A stretch of DNA of 64,000 nt, from positions 558,001 through 622,000 of the forward strand of contig NZ_OZ034990.1 in assembly GCF_964030935.1 (NCBI RefSeq). The letters are read 5' to 3'. This stretch comes from Rickettsiella endosymbiont of Aleochara curtula (lineage in GTDB: Bacteria; Pseudomonadota; Gammaproteobacteria; Diplorickettsiales; Diplorickettsiaceae). A model generated the notes under the pieces. The model was given only the letters and a program-made list of their open reading frames with translations. It made no database searches and was not told where the DNA came from. The stretch's first letter is position 1, and the number at the start of each line of letters is the position of its first letter. Position numbers and translations under genes: made by a program. Of this stretch, positions 30,587 through 40,506 are shown piece by piece.

Positions 30587-32383
30587 TTAAATTTTATTAA
30601 ACTTCAATCGAAATGCAAAATCGGAACCTTGCGGCTTTCCATCTACTATAGCGGAACCATTTTTATAATGCGGTTGCTCAGAAGCCCACCAAGAGATAGC
30701 ATTACCAAGATAGCTTGTTGGCGACGTTAATCGTATATAATAAATATTATTTTTTTTCGTTTTGATATTTGGCAACTTAAAAGCTTCCCAACTATTATCT
30801 TGTAAATGACTTGCTTTTCGTTTAATTGTATAAAGTGATTTATGATCTCGCGTAAGTATCTCTAACTGAATATCCTTATTGTTTTTTCGTGAAAATGTGG
30901 CTAAAAATAAATCTATTTGTTTAAGCTCTGAACCTTTAGCCTTGAAACTTTGTTCAAATATTCTATTAGCTGTTAACTCACCAAAAGTTTTTTCTCTGTA
31001 AATGCTTGCAATATATCTATCACTATTTAGAGAATTTATTATAAACATAATACTAGCGGGCATAATGAAAATAAATATTCCTATATAATACCGCTGCCGA
31101 ATTTTAGTGTATAAACAAGATCCAGATTTAATTGAAGAATTTATTAACACAAATTGGTATTTTAATATTAATTGTAAAATTAAATAACCCCAAAATAGCG
31201 AAAGATAAACATTCGCACTAAAATTTTTAAACACCCTAAATAACACGCTCATATTTTGGTTGTGCTGAAAAGGGATATGAAACAATTTAGTTTGTAACAT
31301 ATTTAAATCCACATTATCTTGAAAGGATAAGACAGTATAAGCAATAAAAAATAACATCCCACACAAGTCAAAAAATAAAAGTTTTGATATTTTATTTTTT
31401 TGACTTAAAACTGTAGTTAACGCCATAGCGGGGGTGATAAAAATTAACCATTGCGGATGCCAGGTTATAAATAGAAATGGAAATATACTTGAAGATAAAA
31501 AAATAAAAGCGGCTATTTTTTTATAATTCTCAGAAAGATCTAAATAGTAAGTAATTCCAGATAACATTAAAAATACTGAAAAAATATAATATATTTTCTG
31601 ACCATTGTAAGTTAAGCCTGCTGAAAATACACGCGCAAGGGGGGAAAATTCCAATACACCCGCAACATAGGCAGGCGAATGGATATATAATCCCTGAATA
31701 ATCAGCGTTGGAATTGAAAAGATCAATCCACATAAAATTATTTTTATTATTTTTTTTTCAAAAAATAGAAGTAAAGGTATAAAAACAAAAAAAGGGAAAT
31801 ATTTGAAAGTTATTGCTAGGCCAAATACAAAAGAAGCCCAATAGATTTTTTTTTCTAAAAAAAACAGGAAACCCAATAGGGTTAAAAAAACATAAAAAAT
31901 ATCGTATTGAGAAAAAATAAACTGAGAGAAAAACGCTAGCGGAGATGTTAACCAAATCCAAGTGGAGTAGATCCCCCATTTTTGATTTGTTTGATAAATC
32001 TGCGTAACCCGATAAAAAACCAAGCCGGTGACAGCATAGACTAAAGAAGTTAACGCTTTTAGCCAATATACTAAGTAGATTGGAAAATAGTGAGGAGAGG
32101 TAATGAAACCTAAAAGTTTAAAGGGTAAAAGCCATACTGCAAAGATTAAAAATATCGATGGCGGATAACTAGCCGCGTCAAAAATACCTTGTCCGACAAT
32201 TTTTCTACAATTCTGGTAAAAATCAAGTGGATTTCCATACAAATAGTTTAAAGAATTCCATCCCGTAGCAATTATATCACCTTGAAAAAAGGCGAAATAA
32301 CAAAATAAAAAAAGTATTCCGCCAAGGAAGTAATCAGCTTTACTTAACTGACAAGTCGGAAATAAACCCTTATACAACGACAT
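30587..32383 (-). CDS. Multi-spanning GT-C-like membrane glycosyltransferase with C-terminal soluble domain, paralogue 2
   Basis: A 598-residue paralogue of the downstream gene. Residues 1 to about 450 give the same membrane pattern (QGDI in the first loop, YPPSIFLIFAVWLLPFKLLG, SQYDIFYVFLTLLGFLFFLE, AITFKYFPFFVFIPLLLFFE). After a last membrane segment (about 438-455) there is a soluble region of about 140 residues rich in Lys/Ser and beta-type segments (DIQLEILTRDHKSLYTI, YYIRLTSPTSYLGNAISWW), perhaps a periplasmic carbohydrate-binding module. The downstream copy lacks it. Only 61 bases separate the two, so this is a tandem duplication with domain gain or loss. Substrate unknown. Confidence 0.6.
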   Translation of the reverse strand: MSLYKGLFPTCQLSKADYFLGGILFLFCYFAFFQGDIIATGWNSLNYLYGNPLDFYQNCRKIVGQGIFDAASYPPSIFLIFAVWLLPFKLLGFITSPHYFPIYLVYWLKALTSLVYAVTGLVFYRVTQIYQTNQKWGIYSTWIWLTSPLAFFSQFIFSQYDIFYVFLTLLGFLFFLEKKIYWASFVFGLAITFKYFPFFVFIPLLLFFEKKIIKIILCGLIFSIPTLIIQGLYIHSPAYVAGVLEFSPLARVFSAGLTYNGQKIYYIFSVFLMLSGITYYLDLSENYKKIAAFIFLSSSIFPFLFITWHPQWLIFITPAMALTTVLSQKNKISKLLFFDLCGMLFFIAYTVLSFQDNVDLNMLQTKLFHIPFQHNQNMSVLFRVFKNFSANVYLSLFWGYLILQLILKYQFVLINSSIKSGSCLYTKIRQRYYIGIFIFIMPASIMFIINSLNSDRYIASIYREKTFGELTANRIFEQSFKAKGSELKQIDLFLATFSRKNNKDIQLEILTRDHKSLYTIKRKASHLQDNSWEAFKLPNIKTKKNNIYYIRLTSPTSYLGNAISWWASEQPHYKNGSAIVDGKPQGSDFAFRLKFNKI

Positions 32384-32629
32384 CTTACAAATTATCCCTA
32401 TTCGTAACAGACACTGATTATACAGAGGTACAATTAAAAGTAAATGTTAATACTATAGTAAATTGAGCCATGATTTTACTAATTTTTATGCATTAAGATG
32501 CTTAAACTGGCAGGTCAATGAGCCATTTATATAATCGAAAAATCAAATTTCACTACAACTAGTAAATATTTTCCGCGCTCGCAATATCAGCTAGGAGTTT
32601 CTCAAAGTTAAATCTCAGATAAAATAAAG

Positions 32630-33415
32630 TTAGATGGCTTCACCCACTCGATTAATCTTCAAAAGATTTCTTATTTTCCTTATTGGAGCAGTCATTCGCC
32701 AACTTGATGAATTATATATTTCCTCTATAGCGATCCTTTTTTGTTCCAATTCACGCGAAACGTTTCTTAATTTGCTTTCTAGATCGACAGTTTCGTATTG
32801 TGCTTCTTTGTAATTAGTAAAAGACGGATTTTCATAAGTTATTCCGTATATATAGTCTTGATAAATTGCTTGAATTCTGTTGGGATAATTTGGAATAAAA
32901 GCCTGATCTTTTAAAAAAACCGCTACAAAATCATTCCAAATGTCAGTGATGGGCGTGCCTGTAAACGATTCTAAAAGAACACATGGATACTGATTTCTTT
33001 TTCCCCAGTTTTCTAAGGCTTTCCCACTATCTGGGTAAAAACGCCAACAATCCACTGGAAAACGGTGAAAAACGCCATTTGCAGGAACATTAAGGTAAAG
33101 AATTCCGCTTGGCTTTAATGCCCTTAATATTTCGGTAAACATCAGCCAGAAAAACTCGGCATGCTCAAAGCACGAAGAACAAACAATCACATCAATCGAA
33201 TTATCTTCAAAAGGTAAGGTATAAGGATCGGTAATAACAATATCTACCCCTTTACCTTTTACAAAATCAACGCCTGTATATTTATTTTGCGCTGAACTAA
33301 CTGATCGTAACGACCCATTCACATCCTGTGCGCCAATATCCACAATATGCAATCCGGATTTTTGAACATATTGATCAAAGAACATTTTTCCCAGCATCAT
33401 TGCAGTATCATGCAT
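32630..33415 (-). CDS. SAM-dependent methyltransferase (class I)
   Basis: A 261-residue class I methyltransferase. Motif I is weak (LHIVDIGAQDVNGSL), followed by a clear acidic loop (TGVDFVKGKGVDIVITDPYTL) and the post-motif IDVIVCSSCFEHAEFFWLMF then LKPSGILYLNVPANG, as in the Methyltransf_11 family. A predicted coiled-coil helix (about 215-240) ends the protein. GGGAG lies eight bases before the ATG. By location it probably modifies a sugar of the surface polysaccharide. The 246 bases between it and paralogue 2 hold nothing I recognise. Confidence 0.7.
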   Translation of the reverse strand: MHDTAMMLGKMFFDQYVQKSGLHIVDIGAQDVNGSLRSVSSAQNKYTGVDFVKGKGVDIVITDPYTLPFEDNSIDVIVCSSCFEHAEFFWLMFTEILRALKPSGILYLNVPANGVFHRFPVDCWRFYPDSGKALENWGKRNQYPCVLLESFTGTPITDIWNDFVAVFLKDQAFIPNYPNRIQAIYQDYIYGITYENPSFTNYKEAQYETVDLESKLRNVSRELEQKRIAIEEIYNSSSWRMTAPIRKIRNLLKINRVGEAI

Positions 33416-33660
33416 TTCGATTTACTCCCTTAAATATCACAGCCTAAAATATCATAATCAGCGATGGTTACTAGTGTGTTCGATATCTTTGCTAAAGAAA
33501 ATACTAACACTTTTTTTTTCTTTATCTCAAGCCTTTATTTTAGTAAAATATTGCAAGATAAAGCAGAGTGTTATATGTTTACAACCAATTTTGGATTTTT
33601 CAGCGGGAATTGCATTTAACTGAAATATTTTCCTAATTGAACGAGATAATGGAAGATCAG

Positions 33661-34452
33661 ATGATTACGTTTATTAAAAACTTATTACGCAATAAAACTT
33701 CACCCACTGCTAACCTACAAACTATCCCTTTTAAAGAAGTTTTTTATCGACACAATATCAATGCTTGTGATAAATGGATCAATTATCTCGATATTTATGA
33801 AGAATTTTTTAAACCCTACATCTCTCATTCACCTTCGGTATTAGAAATAGGCGTACAAAACGGTGGAAGCTTACAAATCCTTAAAAAATATTTTAGAAAC
33901 GCTACGATTCATGGTGTCGATATTGATTCAAGGGTATCGCAATTAGATCTTGGAAAGGATATAAAAGTATATAATTTTGATATTACTGAGAAGCAGTCTA
34001 TTGAAAAAAATTTTCAAAAACTGAAATTTGATATCATCATTGATGATGGTTCTCATATCTGCTCTGATATAATAAGTACTTTTTATTTACTTTTTTCACG
34101 ACTTAAACCAGGCGGAATTTATTTGACGGAAGATTTGTGCACGTCTTATTGGCAAAGTCATGGCGGCTCATTTCCAAGTGAAAATTCTTCAATTGCGTTC
34201 TTCAAAAAGCTGACTGATTTATTGAATTTTTATCATATAGAAAATAATAAAGCGCTGGAATTTTTTTCAGAACACGATCTGGATATTGCTAAATGGCTAC
34301 ATGCCATCACCTTTCATGACAGTGTCACTATTGTAAAAAAACTAAAAAAACAGCGGACAAGCCCTTATAAGCGTTCAGTGGTAGGAACTTACGATCCAGT
34401 CACCTCTACTATTCGCGAGGCGAAAAAACAGGGTTGGTATTACAATACTTAG
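33661..34452 (+). CDS. SAM-dependent methyltransferase
   Basis: A 263-residue protein with SVLEIGVQNGGSLQILKKYF (SAM-binding motif I), GVDIDSR for the acidic loop, FDIIIDDGSHICSDI and FSRLKPGGIYLTEDLC. The DDGSH motif and the GGIYLTEDL segment resemble the methyltransferase families that act on macrolide or sugar hydroxyls, so O-methylation of a polysaccharide sugar is plausible. The ATG at 33661, five bases after GGAAG, is preferred over an upstream TTG at 33637. Its last 44 bases overlap the 3' end of rmlB on the other strand. Confidence 0.7.
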   Translation: MITFIKNLLRNKTSPTANLQTIPFKEVFYRHNINACDKWINYLDIYEEFFKPYISHSPSVLEIGVQNGGSLQILKKYFRNATIHGVDIDSRVSQLDLGKDIKVYNFDITEKQSIEKNFQKLKFDIIIDDGSHICSDIISTFYLLFSRLKPGGIYLTEDLCTSYWQSHGGSFPSENSSIAFFKKLTDLLNFYHIENNKALEFFSEHDLDIAKWLHAITFHDSVTIVKKLKKQRTSPYKRSVVGTYDPVTSTIREAKKQGWYYNT

Positions 34453-35440
34453 TCAGTGTTTTTATAATCCCACTTAAAAAAGTCTCTTTTGGTTGCCAAT
34501 TAATCTCTTCTTTTATTTTTCTTGAATTAATAGCATAACGCCAATCATGTCCAGGTCTGTCTTTCACAAAAGTAATTAATTTATTGTAATTGAAAGTGCT
34601 GGCTTTAATTTTAGCAAGTACATCACAAATAGCAGAAATAACAGCTAAATTACTCAATTCATTATTACCTCCTATATTATACGTTTCTCCCACCCGCCCC
34701 CTACGAATCACTGCATCGATAGCGCTACAATGATCATCGACATACAGCCAATCACGAATATTCGAACCATCGCCATAAACGGGTATGGGTTGCTTAGTTA
34801 AACATTGCTGAATAACCATGGGAATGAATTTTTCTCTATGTTGCAAAGGACCATAATTATTCGAGCAATTGCTTATGCTAACCGGAAGTCCATAGGTAGC
34901 ATAATAAGCGCGCACCAGATAGTCTGAAGAAGCTTTGCTAGCTGAGTAAGGAGAATTAGGTCGGTAAGGCGTAAATTCAGTAAAAGCAGGTTCATCTTTT
35001 TGTAAGCTACCATACACCTCGTCGGTAGAGATATGGTGAAATCGACAATCACCTTGGCCGAAACCCTGTTCTTGCAACCAATATTTTCGACATGTCTCTA
35101 ATAAAGCGAATGTGCCCGATATATTGGTTTGAATAAATTTCTCAGGTGAGTTAATCGAACGATCGACGTGGGTTTCGGCAGCAAAATGCACCAGCGTATC
35201 TACCTTAAAATCCTTGAACAATTTCAACACTAAATCACTATCCAGTATATCTCCCTGCACAAAATGATGTTGCTGTGGAAAGCGTAAATTTTTTAAATTA
35301 TTTAATGATCCAGCGTAAGTGAGTTTGTCGAGATTGACAATAAATATCTCCGGATGATGCTCTTGGTAATAACGCACAAAATGACTGGCAATAAAACCGG
35401 CACCTCCTGTCACTAACATGTTTTTAGGCGTATATATCAT
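34409..35440 (-). CDS. rmlB: dTDP-glucose 4,6-dehydratase
   Basis: Second step of dTDP-L-rhamnose synthesis. The 343-residue SDR has LVTGGAGFIASHFVRYYQ, HFAAETHVDRSINSPEKFI, HISTDEVYGSL with the catalytic Thr-Asp-Glu, and YSASKASSDYLVRAYYATYG. NCSNNYGPLQHREKFIP is also diagnostic of RmlB. It overlaps rmlD by four bases and is the last of the pair. The overlap of its 3' end with the convergent methyltransferase gene is unusual for such a conserved gene. Confidence 0.96.
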   Translation of the reverse strand: MIYTPKNMLVTGGAGFIASHFVRYYQEHHPEIFIVNLDKLTYAGSLNNLKNLRFPQQHHFVQGDILDSDLVLKLFKDFKVDTLVHFAAETHVDRSINSPEKFIQTNISGTFALLETCRKYWLQEQGFGQGDCRFHHISTDEVYGSLQKDEPAFTEFTPYRPNSPYSASKASSDYLVRAYYATYGLPVSISNCSNNYGPLQHREKFIPMVIQQCLTKQPIPVYGDGSNIRDWLYVDDHCSAIDAVIRRGRVGETYNIGGNNELSNLAVISAICDVLAKIKASTFNYNKLITFVKDRPGHDWRYAINSRKIKEEINWQPKETFLSGIIKTLTKYCNTNPVFSPRE

Positions 35441-36306
35441 GTAGAAATTACCATTTTCTTCAATCCCTCAGACCAATTATTCGGTTCAATATTAAATATT
35501 TGGGCAATCTTATTACAAGCCAATTCAGAATTATAAGGTCTGCGCGCAAGATTCGGATATTCTAATGCCGTAATAGGACTAATTTTTCTTAGTATTAATG
35601 GTTGCTGTTGTTTCACTTCATCCACTATTTTTTGAGCAAATTCATACCAACTCAGCACAGGTGTCCCTGTATAATGGTAAGTCCCCCACGCACACCGACC
35701 ATTATGTAGACACGCCACTATTTTAAGCAAAGTCTGCGCAATATCGCCCGCATAAGTAGGAGCCCCTTTTTGATCAGCAATAATGTTTAATTCTGGTTTT
35801 TCCTTTGCTAAACAAATAATCGTTTTCACAAAATTATTGCCGTATGCTCCAAATACCCAACTGACTCGTAAAATGATATGCTTAAACCAAGTTTCCCTTA
35901 AAAAATTTTCACCGCTTAATTTACTTAAACCATAAACGGATAAAGGATTAGCTACATCGTCTTCACAATAAGCCATTTTTTTTTGACCATCAAAAATATA
36001 ATCCGTCGAAATATGTAATAAAGGTATGTCATATTCTTGAGCAATTTTGGCTAAATGTTTAACGCCTAAGGCATTCACAGCAAAAGCACATTCACTATCT
36101 TTTTCGGCCTTATCAACCGCGGTGTAAGCCGCAGCATTAATAATGTAATTGGGTTTAATAACAGCTACGGCCTGTTTTAATTGTTCGAAGTCTGTGATAT
36201 TAAGCTGCTGATGTGTCAGCGGATATAATTCCAAGTTATATTTTACCGCTAAATCAATAATCTCATGACCTACTTGACCATGTGCACCGGTTAACAAAAG
36301 TTTCAA
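35437..36306 (-). CDS. rmlD: dTDP-4-dehydrorhamnose reductase
   Basis: Final reductase of dTDP-L-rhamnose synthesis. The 289-residue protein has LLTGAHGQVGHEII at the N-terminus, INAAAYTAVDKAEKDSECAF, HISTDYIFDGQKK, the YGLSKLSGE active site and LARRPYNSELAC near the end, all typical of RmlD. Preceded by a GT2 gene 16 bases upstream, and overlapping rmlB, so the rhamnose genes are transcribed together with rhamnosyltransferase-like genes. Confidence 0.95.
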   Translation of the reverse strand: MKLLLTGAHGQVGHEIIDLAVKYNLELYPLTHQQLNITDFEQLKQAVAVIKPNYIINAAAYTAVDKAEKDSECAFAVNALGVKHLAKIAQEYDIPLLHISTDYIFDGQKKMAYCEDDVANPLSVYGLSKLSGENFLRETWFKHIILRVSWVFGAYGNNFVKTIICLAKEKPELNIIADQKGAPTYAGDIAQTLLKIVACLHNGRCAWGTYHYTGTPVLSWYEFAQKIVDEVKQQQPLILRKISPITALEYPNLARRPYNSELACNKIAQIFNIEPNNWSEGLKKMVIST

Positions 36307-36322
36307 TGACTGTCCTTAAATA

Positions 36323-37252
36323 TTATTTAAACGTTTCTAGGTAAACCCCTTTTCTAGATAAAAAGCCATCTTTTAAACCATGTAGTGCCGCTATTAAACT
36401 TTTTTTAGACTCAGGTACAAAGGGTATTTTCTTTATTTCTAATATATTTCGAATTAAAATAAAAATACGGAAGTTAAATGGATACTGTTTCTCTCCAAAA
36501 AGTAAAAAACTATTCCGAATAGAATAATAATAACGTAGCGGCTTTTGATAGTGCAACACACTATTTTTATTTTTCTTCACTTCTCCTATCGTATGCCGAA
36601 TCTTAATATTTTTAAGCATCTCAATATGATAGTTTTTAGAAAGTGCGCGTAAACACCATTCTATGTCAACTAAATCAATAAAATAATGTTTTTCTGGATA
36701 GCCAATTTCCTTAAAAGCATCGACTCGTATTAACATTCCTGAACTTATGATAATATTGTCCAGTCTCAGTAAATTATGTATTTTTTTCTTTTTTTCAGTA
36801 ATCTTTAATAGATTTCGCAAACTATTTCTCAGACTAATTCTTTCTCTTCTTTCCTGATACCAATTGTAAGTTCTAGGATCGATCCAGGTAGGTCCAACGG
36901 CAATCAAACGAGCATGTAATTTTTGTAATTGATAAAATTCTGAAATGATATTATGTATAAATTCTTCGGGTAGCTGCGTATCTTGATCGAGAAAAAGAAC
37001 AAAATCAGAATTTTCCCTTTCAGCCATTTTACACGCATAATGATGCGCACCCGCCACGCCCACATTTCTAGGGCTATTAAACAGAATAATGTGATCTGAA
37101 TTAATATTTTCTAGGCATTCAGAATTTGACGCATTATCAAACAATAAAATTTTAGCCGATTGATACTTAGAGCAAATGCGAATGAGCTCTAATACTTTAT
37201 CTCTATCAGGATTATAAAGTACGATATTAATTAGTACAGTAGCATCAGACAT
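36323..37252 (-). CDS. Family 2 glycosyltransferase, rhamnosyltransferase-like (paralogue A)
   Basis: A 309-residue GT-A enzyme with INIVLYNPDRDKVLELI at the start, LFDNASNSE, SPRNVGVAGAHHYACKMAE and FVLFLDQDTQLPEEFI (the metal-binding DQD). FIDLVDIEWCLRA follows and a basic C-terminus. This pattern is that of O-antigen rhamnosyltransferases. Its neighbour at 37283-38161 is a clear paralogue, suggesting duplication to give two rhamnose (or related) linkages. Lies 16 bases upstream of rmlD. Confidence 0.82.
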   Translation of the reverse strand: MSDATVLINIVLYNPDRDKVLELIRICSKYQSAKILLFDNASNSECLENINSDHIILFNSPRNVGVAGAHHYACKMAERENSDFVLFLDQDTQLPEEFIHNIISEFYQLQKLHARLIAVGPTWIDPRTYNWYQERRERISLRNSLRNLLKITEKKKKIHNLLRLDNIIISSGMLIRVDAFKEIGYPEKHYFIDLVDIEWCLRALSKNYHIEMLKNIKIRHTIGEVKKNKNSVLHYQKPLRYYYSIRNSFLLFGEKQYPFNFRIFILIRNILEIKKIPFVPESKKSLIAALHGLKDGFLSRKGVYLETFK

Positions 37253-37282
37253 TATATTTCTAATCCTTAAGATAATAGTAAA

Positions 37283-38161
37283 CTATATTTCGTTAGTATG
37301 GTTTTTCATTAATAATCCATCCTTAATGCCGCGACTAGCCGTGATTAAACTTTGTATCGGTTTAGGTGAGAAAATTATTTTTCTTAACTTAAATAAATTT
37401 CCAGCTAAAATAAAAAATTTGCATGCAAATGAAATATGTTTTTCATGAAATAGAAATAAGCTATTACGCAGTGAGTAATAATAGCGAATCGGCTGTTCAT
37501 ATTGAAAATTGAATTTACTTATTTTTTTGATTTCACCGATTCTATGCGACATATGAATATCAGGTAACATGAATATTTGATAATTTTTATATAAAGCCCG
37601 TAAACACCACTCTGTATCCACTAAATCGATAAAATATTCTTTTTTTGGGTAACCCACATCTTTTAAGCAAGCTACCGAAATTAACATTCCTGAGCTAATT
37701 AACACATGCTTTAAATTTGGCGCTTTTAAGAAGCTTCTTAGCTTATCTTTTAATGCCCTTGTTAATCCTCCATCGAGCTCAGGATCTCTCCAGGAAGGAC
37801 CAATAGCACACAAACGCGGATGTAATTTTAGTAATCGATAAAATCCGGAAATCATATCCGTTAAAAATCCTGTAGGGAGCTGACTATCTTGATCGAGAAA
37901 TAATACAAAATCAAAATTTTTTTCTTCGGCCATTTGACATGCGGCATGATGTGCACCACCCACGCCGACATTTTTCGGGCTTTTAAATAAAAAAACGTTC
38001 TTATTATTATCAAACTCAAAGGATAGAGAACCTTCGCTATTATCAAATAATAAAACCTTGCCTTTTTCATATTGGGAACAGATATCGATTAGGTCTAATA
38101 CTTTTTTCTTATCAGGATGATAAAGAACGATATTAATTAATACAGTGGGTTTAGACATCAT
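37283..38161 (-). CDS. Family 2 glycosyltransferase, rhamnosyltransferase-like (paralogue B)
   Basis: A 292-residue paralogue of the gene downstream, with INIVLYHPDKKKVLDLIDIC, SPKNVGVGGAHHAACQMAE, FVLFLDQDSQLPTGFL, FIDLVDTEWCLRA and IRYYYSLRNSLFLFHEK. It shares the DQD metal site and likely uses a dTDP-sugar. Two adjacent ATG codons (38161 and 38158) are possible starts. The frame open from a TTG at 38167 is less likely. It is divergent from rmlA across about 110 bases, which must hold both promoters. Confidence 0.82.
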   Translation of the reverse strand: MMSKPTVLINIVLYHPDKKKVLDLIDICSQYEKGKVLLFDNSEGSLSFEFDNNKNVFLFKSPKNVGVGGAHHAACQMAEEKNFDFVLFLDQDSQLPTGFLTDMISGFYRLLKLHPRLCAIGPSWRDPELDGGLTRALKDKLRSFLKAPNLKHVLISSGMLISVACLKDVGYPKKEYFIDLVDTEWCLRALYKNYQIFMLPDIHMSHRIGEIKKISKFNFQYEQPIRYYYSLRNSLFLFHEKHISFACKFFILAGNLFKLRKIIFSPKPIQSLITASRGIKDGLLMKNHTNEI

Positions 38162-38271
38162 GTTCAAAAGCTATTTTAATAAACCGCAATATACCTTACA
38201 CTAGGCAAAAATTAAAGCGATAGAATTGGAATTGCACTTTTTTCACCCGCATTTAACAAGGATAGTTATCA

Positions 38272-39144
38272 GTGAAAGGTATCGTATTATCAGGTGGTTC
38301 AGGTACGCGTCTACATCCTATAACTAAAGGAATTAGTAAGCAGTTATTGCCGGTTTATGACAAGCCGATGATCTATTACCCGCTCAGTGCATTAATGTTA
38401 GCCGGTATTCAAGAGATTTTAATTATAACCACCATTGAAGACTTATCTCAGTACCAGAGTTTACTAGGGTCAGGCGAACAATGGGGAATCAATCTTAGTT
38501 ATTTAACGCAAAAAAATCCTGATGGTTTAGCTCAAGCTTTCATAATAGGTGAAAATTTTATTGGCAAAGATTCGGTCGCGCTCATTCTGGGCGATAATCT
38601 ATTTTATGGGGAAAAATTTTCTGAAAACTTAACATCGGCAGCTGGACAGCAAAATGGCGCAAAGATTTTCTGTTATTTTGTCAATGATCCTGAGCGCTAT
38701 GGGGTTGCAGTATTTGATAAAGATCAGTGTTTAATTGATATAGAAGAAAAACCCATACAACCTAAGTCTAATTGGGCAGTCACTGGCCTGTACTTTTATG
38801 ATAATCAAGTGATTGATATTGCTAAAAATATTAAACCTTCGAAGCGTGGTGAATTGGAGATTACCGATGTGAATCGGCAATATTTAACTCAGGGACAACT
38901 TTCACATCAATTAATCAGCCGCGGCAGTACTTGGTTAGATACGGGGACACACGATGCCTTACTTGAAGCCTCGCATTTCGTGCAAGTCATCGAAAAGCGG
39001 CAAGGCTTGAAGATAGCCTGTTTAGAAGAAATCGCTTGGCGTAAAGGCTTTATCAGCGCCCAAGCCCTAGAGATTTCTGCTCGTAAATTACTCAATAGTA
39101 ATTATGGTAACTATTTACTCGATATACTTGAAAGAGCAATATGA
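38272..39144 (+). CDS. rmlA: Glucose-1-phosphate thymidylyltransferase
   Basis: First step of dTDP-L-rhamnose synthesis, forming dTDP-glucose. The 290-residue protein has [65 protein letters not shown] and [20 protein letters not shown]. The start codon is GTG (38272) with AAGGAT upstream, and the family N-terminus begins exactly there. It overlaps rmlC by four bases (ATGA). The rml set is split: rmlA-rmlC run rightwards and rmlD-rmlB leftwards, with two transferases between. Confidence 0.97.
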   Translation: MKGIVLSGGSGTRLHPITKGISKQLLPVYDKPMIYYPLSALMLAGIQEILIITTIEDLSQYQSLLGSGEQWGINLSYLTQKNPDGLAQAFIIGENFIGKDSVALILGDNLFYGEKFSENLTSAAGQQNGAKIFCYFVNDPERYGVAVFDKDQCLIDIEEKPIQPKSNWAVTGLYFYDNQVIDIAKNIKPSKRGELEITDVNRQYLTQGQLSHQLISRGSTWLDTGTHDALLEASHFVQVIEKRQGLKIACLEEIAWRKGFISAQALEISARKLLNSNYGNYLLDILERAI

Positions 39145-39689
39145 AAATTATTCCAACGCCTATCCAAGATTTAATGATAATTGATCCGAAATCGCATCAA
39201 GATGAACGAGGTTTCTTTTTAGAAGCTTTTCAGGCAGAACGTTATCAACGATTGCTAAAAAAAGATATTTATTTCGTTCAAGATAATTTATCTCGTTCCA
39301 GTAAAAATGTTTTACGTGGTTTACATTATCAGCTCCAGCAACCACAAGACAAACTAGTTACCGTCATACGTGGCAGCGTATTTGATGTATCCGTGGATAT
39401 CAGAACCCAATCTGCAACATTTGGGCGATGGTTTGGCATTATTTTGAACGATGAAAATCATTATCAACTTTTTATACCCCAAGGATTTGCACATGGATTT
39501 TGTGTGCTGAGCGAGATCGTTGATTTTCATTATAAATGCAGCGATTACTATAACCCTGAAGCAGAACAAGGCATACTTTGGTCCGATCCTAACTTGGCTA
39601 TTAATTGGCCTTTGCAAGCACCGATAATATCGCCGAAAGACAAAAATTATGTTTGCCTACAGGACCTCTCCTCTGAGCTATTGTTTTAA
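39141..39689 (+). CDS. rmlC: dTDP-4-dehydrorhamnose 3,5-epimerase
   Basis: Cupin-fold epimerase, third step of the dTDP-L-rhamnose route. The 182-residue protein has [36 protein letters not shown] with the active-site His, [18 protein letters not shown] and [14 protein letters not shown]. Length is typical. Coupled to rmlA by a four-base overlap. The last twelve bases overlap a convergent glycosyltransferase gene. Confidence 0.97.
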   Translation: MKIIPTPIQDLMIIDPKSHQDERGFFLEAFQAERYQRLLKKDIYFVQDNLSRSSKNVLRGLHYQLQQPQDKLVTVIRGSVFDVSVDIRTQSATFGRWFGIILNDENHYQLFIPQGFAHGFCVLSEIVDFHYKCSDYYNPEAEQGILWSDPNLAINWPLQAPIISPKDKNYVCLQDLSSELLF

Positions 39690-40487
39690 CAACCATTTCC
39701 ACGAATAATATAAGGCCGATTTACTTGCAATCCATGCCATACGCTTGTCTTTATAGGCGGCACGGCGCCAGACATGTTTAATTTTAACCGTTGGGGAATA
39801 AGCTATTTGCGAAATTTTTGCCAGTCGTCGACCCAAATCTGAATCATCGTAATACATAAAAAATTTCTCATCGAATCCACCTAAACGTTTAAGTACATCC
39901 AGTCGGCAAAACATAAAACAACCTGTGGGATTACTTAATTTAAACATAACTTCATTATAATTTTTATCTTGCATCTCAAATTTACTTAACTGATTTTTAA
40001 AGAATTTCTTTAAAAAGTCGGGTGAAAAACGACGCAAAAAACTTATCCAAAGGCTAGGATTAAGCCGACAAAGATGCACTCTGTTCTCATCCACATCGTA
40101 TACATCAGGAACGAGCATCCCGATTTGCTGATGTTGTTGCATAAATTCAAACGCGTTTTTGAGTGTGTCTGGCATTAAATACACATCGTTATTCAGAATA
40201 AGATGATATTCCGCATCACTTTTTAATAGTGCATGATTATGACCATAGCCATAACCCCCGTTTTTGGGAGATATTAAATAATCGATCGGTAAATTTGGAA
40301 AAAAAGCTTTAATTTTCAGATCAAAGTCGTTTTTTTTATTTAATTCTAAAGCACCATTATCTACCAGTGTAATTTTATAAGATGTATCCTTAGGAATCGC
40401 GTTGAGTAAACTCAAAAGGCATTCTTTAATTTGCTCAAAATCTTCTCCATACACAACTATGCTAATAGACAGTTTAATTGGATACAT
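39678..40487 (-). CDS. Family 2 glycosyltransferase, WbbL-like rhamnosyltransferase
   Basis: A 269-residue GT-A protein with LSISIVVYGEDFEQIKECLL, SPKNGGYGYGHNHALLKSDA, YHLILNNDVYLMPDTL (NND metal site) and NPTGCFMFCRLDVLKRLGGF. FMYYDDSDLGRR follows. The NGGYGxGHN pattern and FDEKFFMYxDDxDL are those of WbbL-type enzymes that add L-rhamnose to GlcNAc-PP-undecaprenol. With a WecA-like transferase at 59855 and RmlABCD here, it is a good candidate for the second sugar of the chain. The acceptor is inferred. Confidence 0.8.
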   Translation of the reverse strand: MYPIKLSISIVVYGEDFEQIKECLLSLLNAIPKDTSYKITLVDNGALELNKKNDFDLKIKAFFPNLPIDYLISPKNGGYGYGHNHALLKSDAEYHLILNNDVYLMPDTLKNAFEFMQQHQQIGMLVPDVYDVDENRVHLCRLNPSLWISFLRRFSPDFLKKFFKNQLSKFEMQDKNYNEVMFKLSNPTGCFMFCRLDVLKRLGGFDEKFFMYYDDSDLGRRLAKISQIAYSPTVKIKHVWRRAAYKDKRMAWIASKSALYYSWKWLLKQ

Positions 40488-40506
40488 AAATTTCTCTTAG
40501 ATTATA

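Noticed and set aside
29149-32383. Wzx flippase or Wzy polymerase
   Set aside because: Both proteins lack the Wzx layout and look like GT-C transferases, and the cluster has Wzm/Wzt instead. A distant Wzy relation cannot be wholly excluded.
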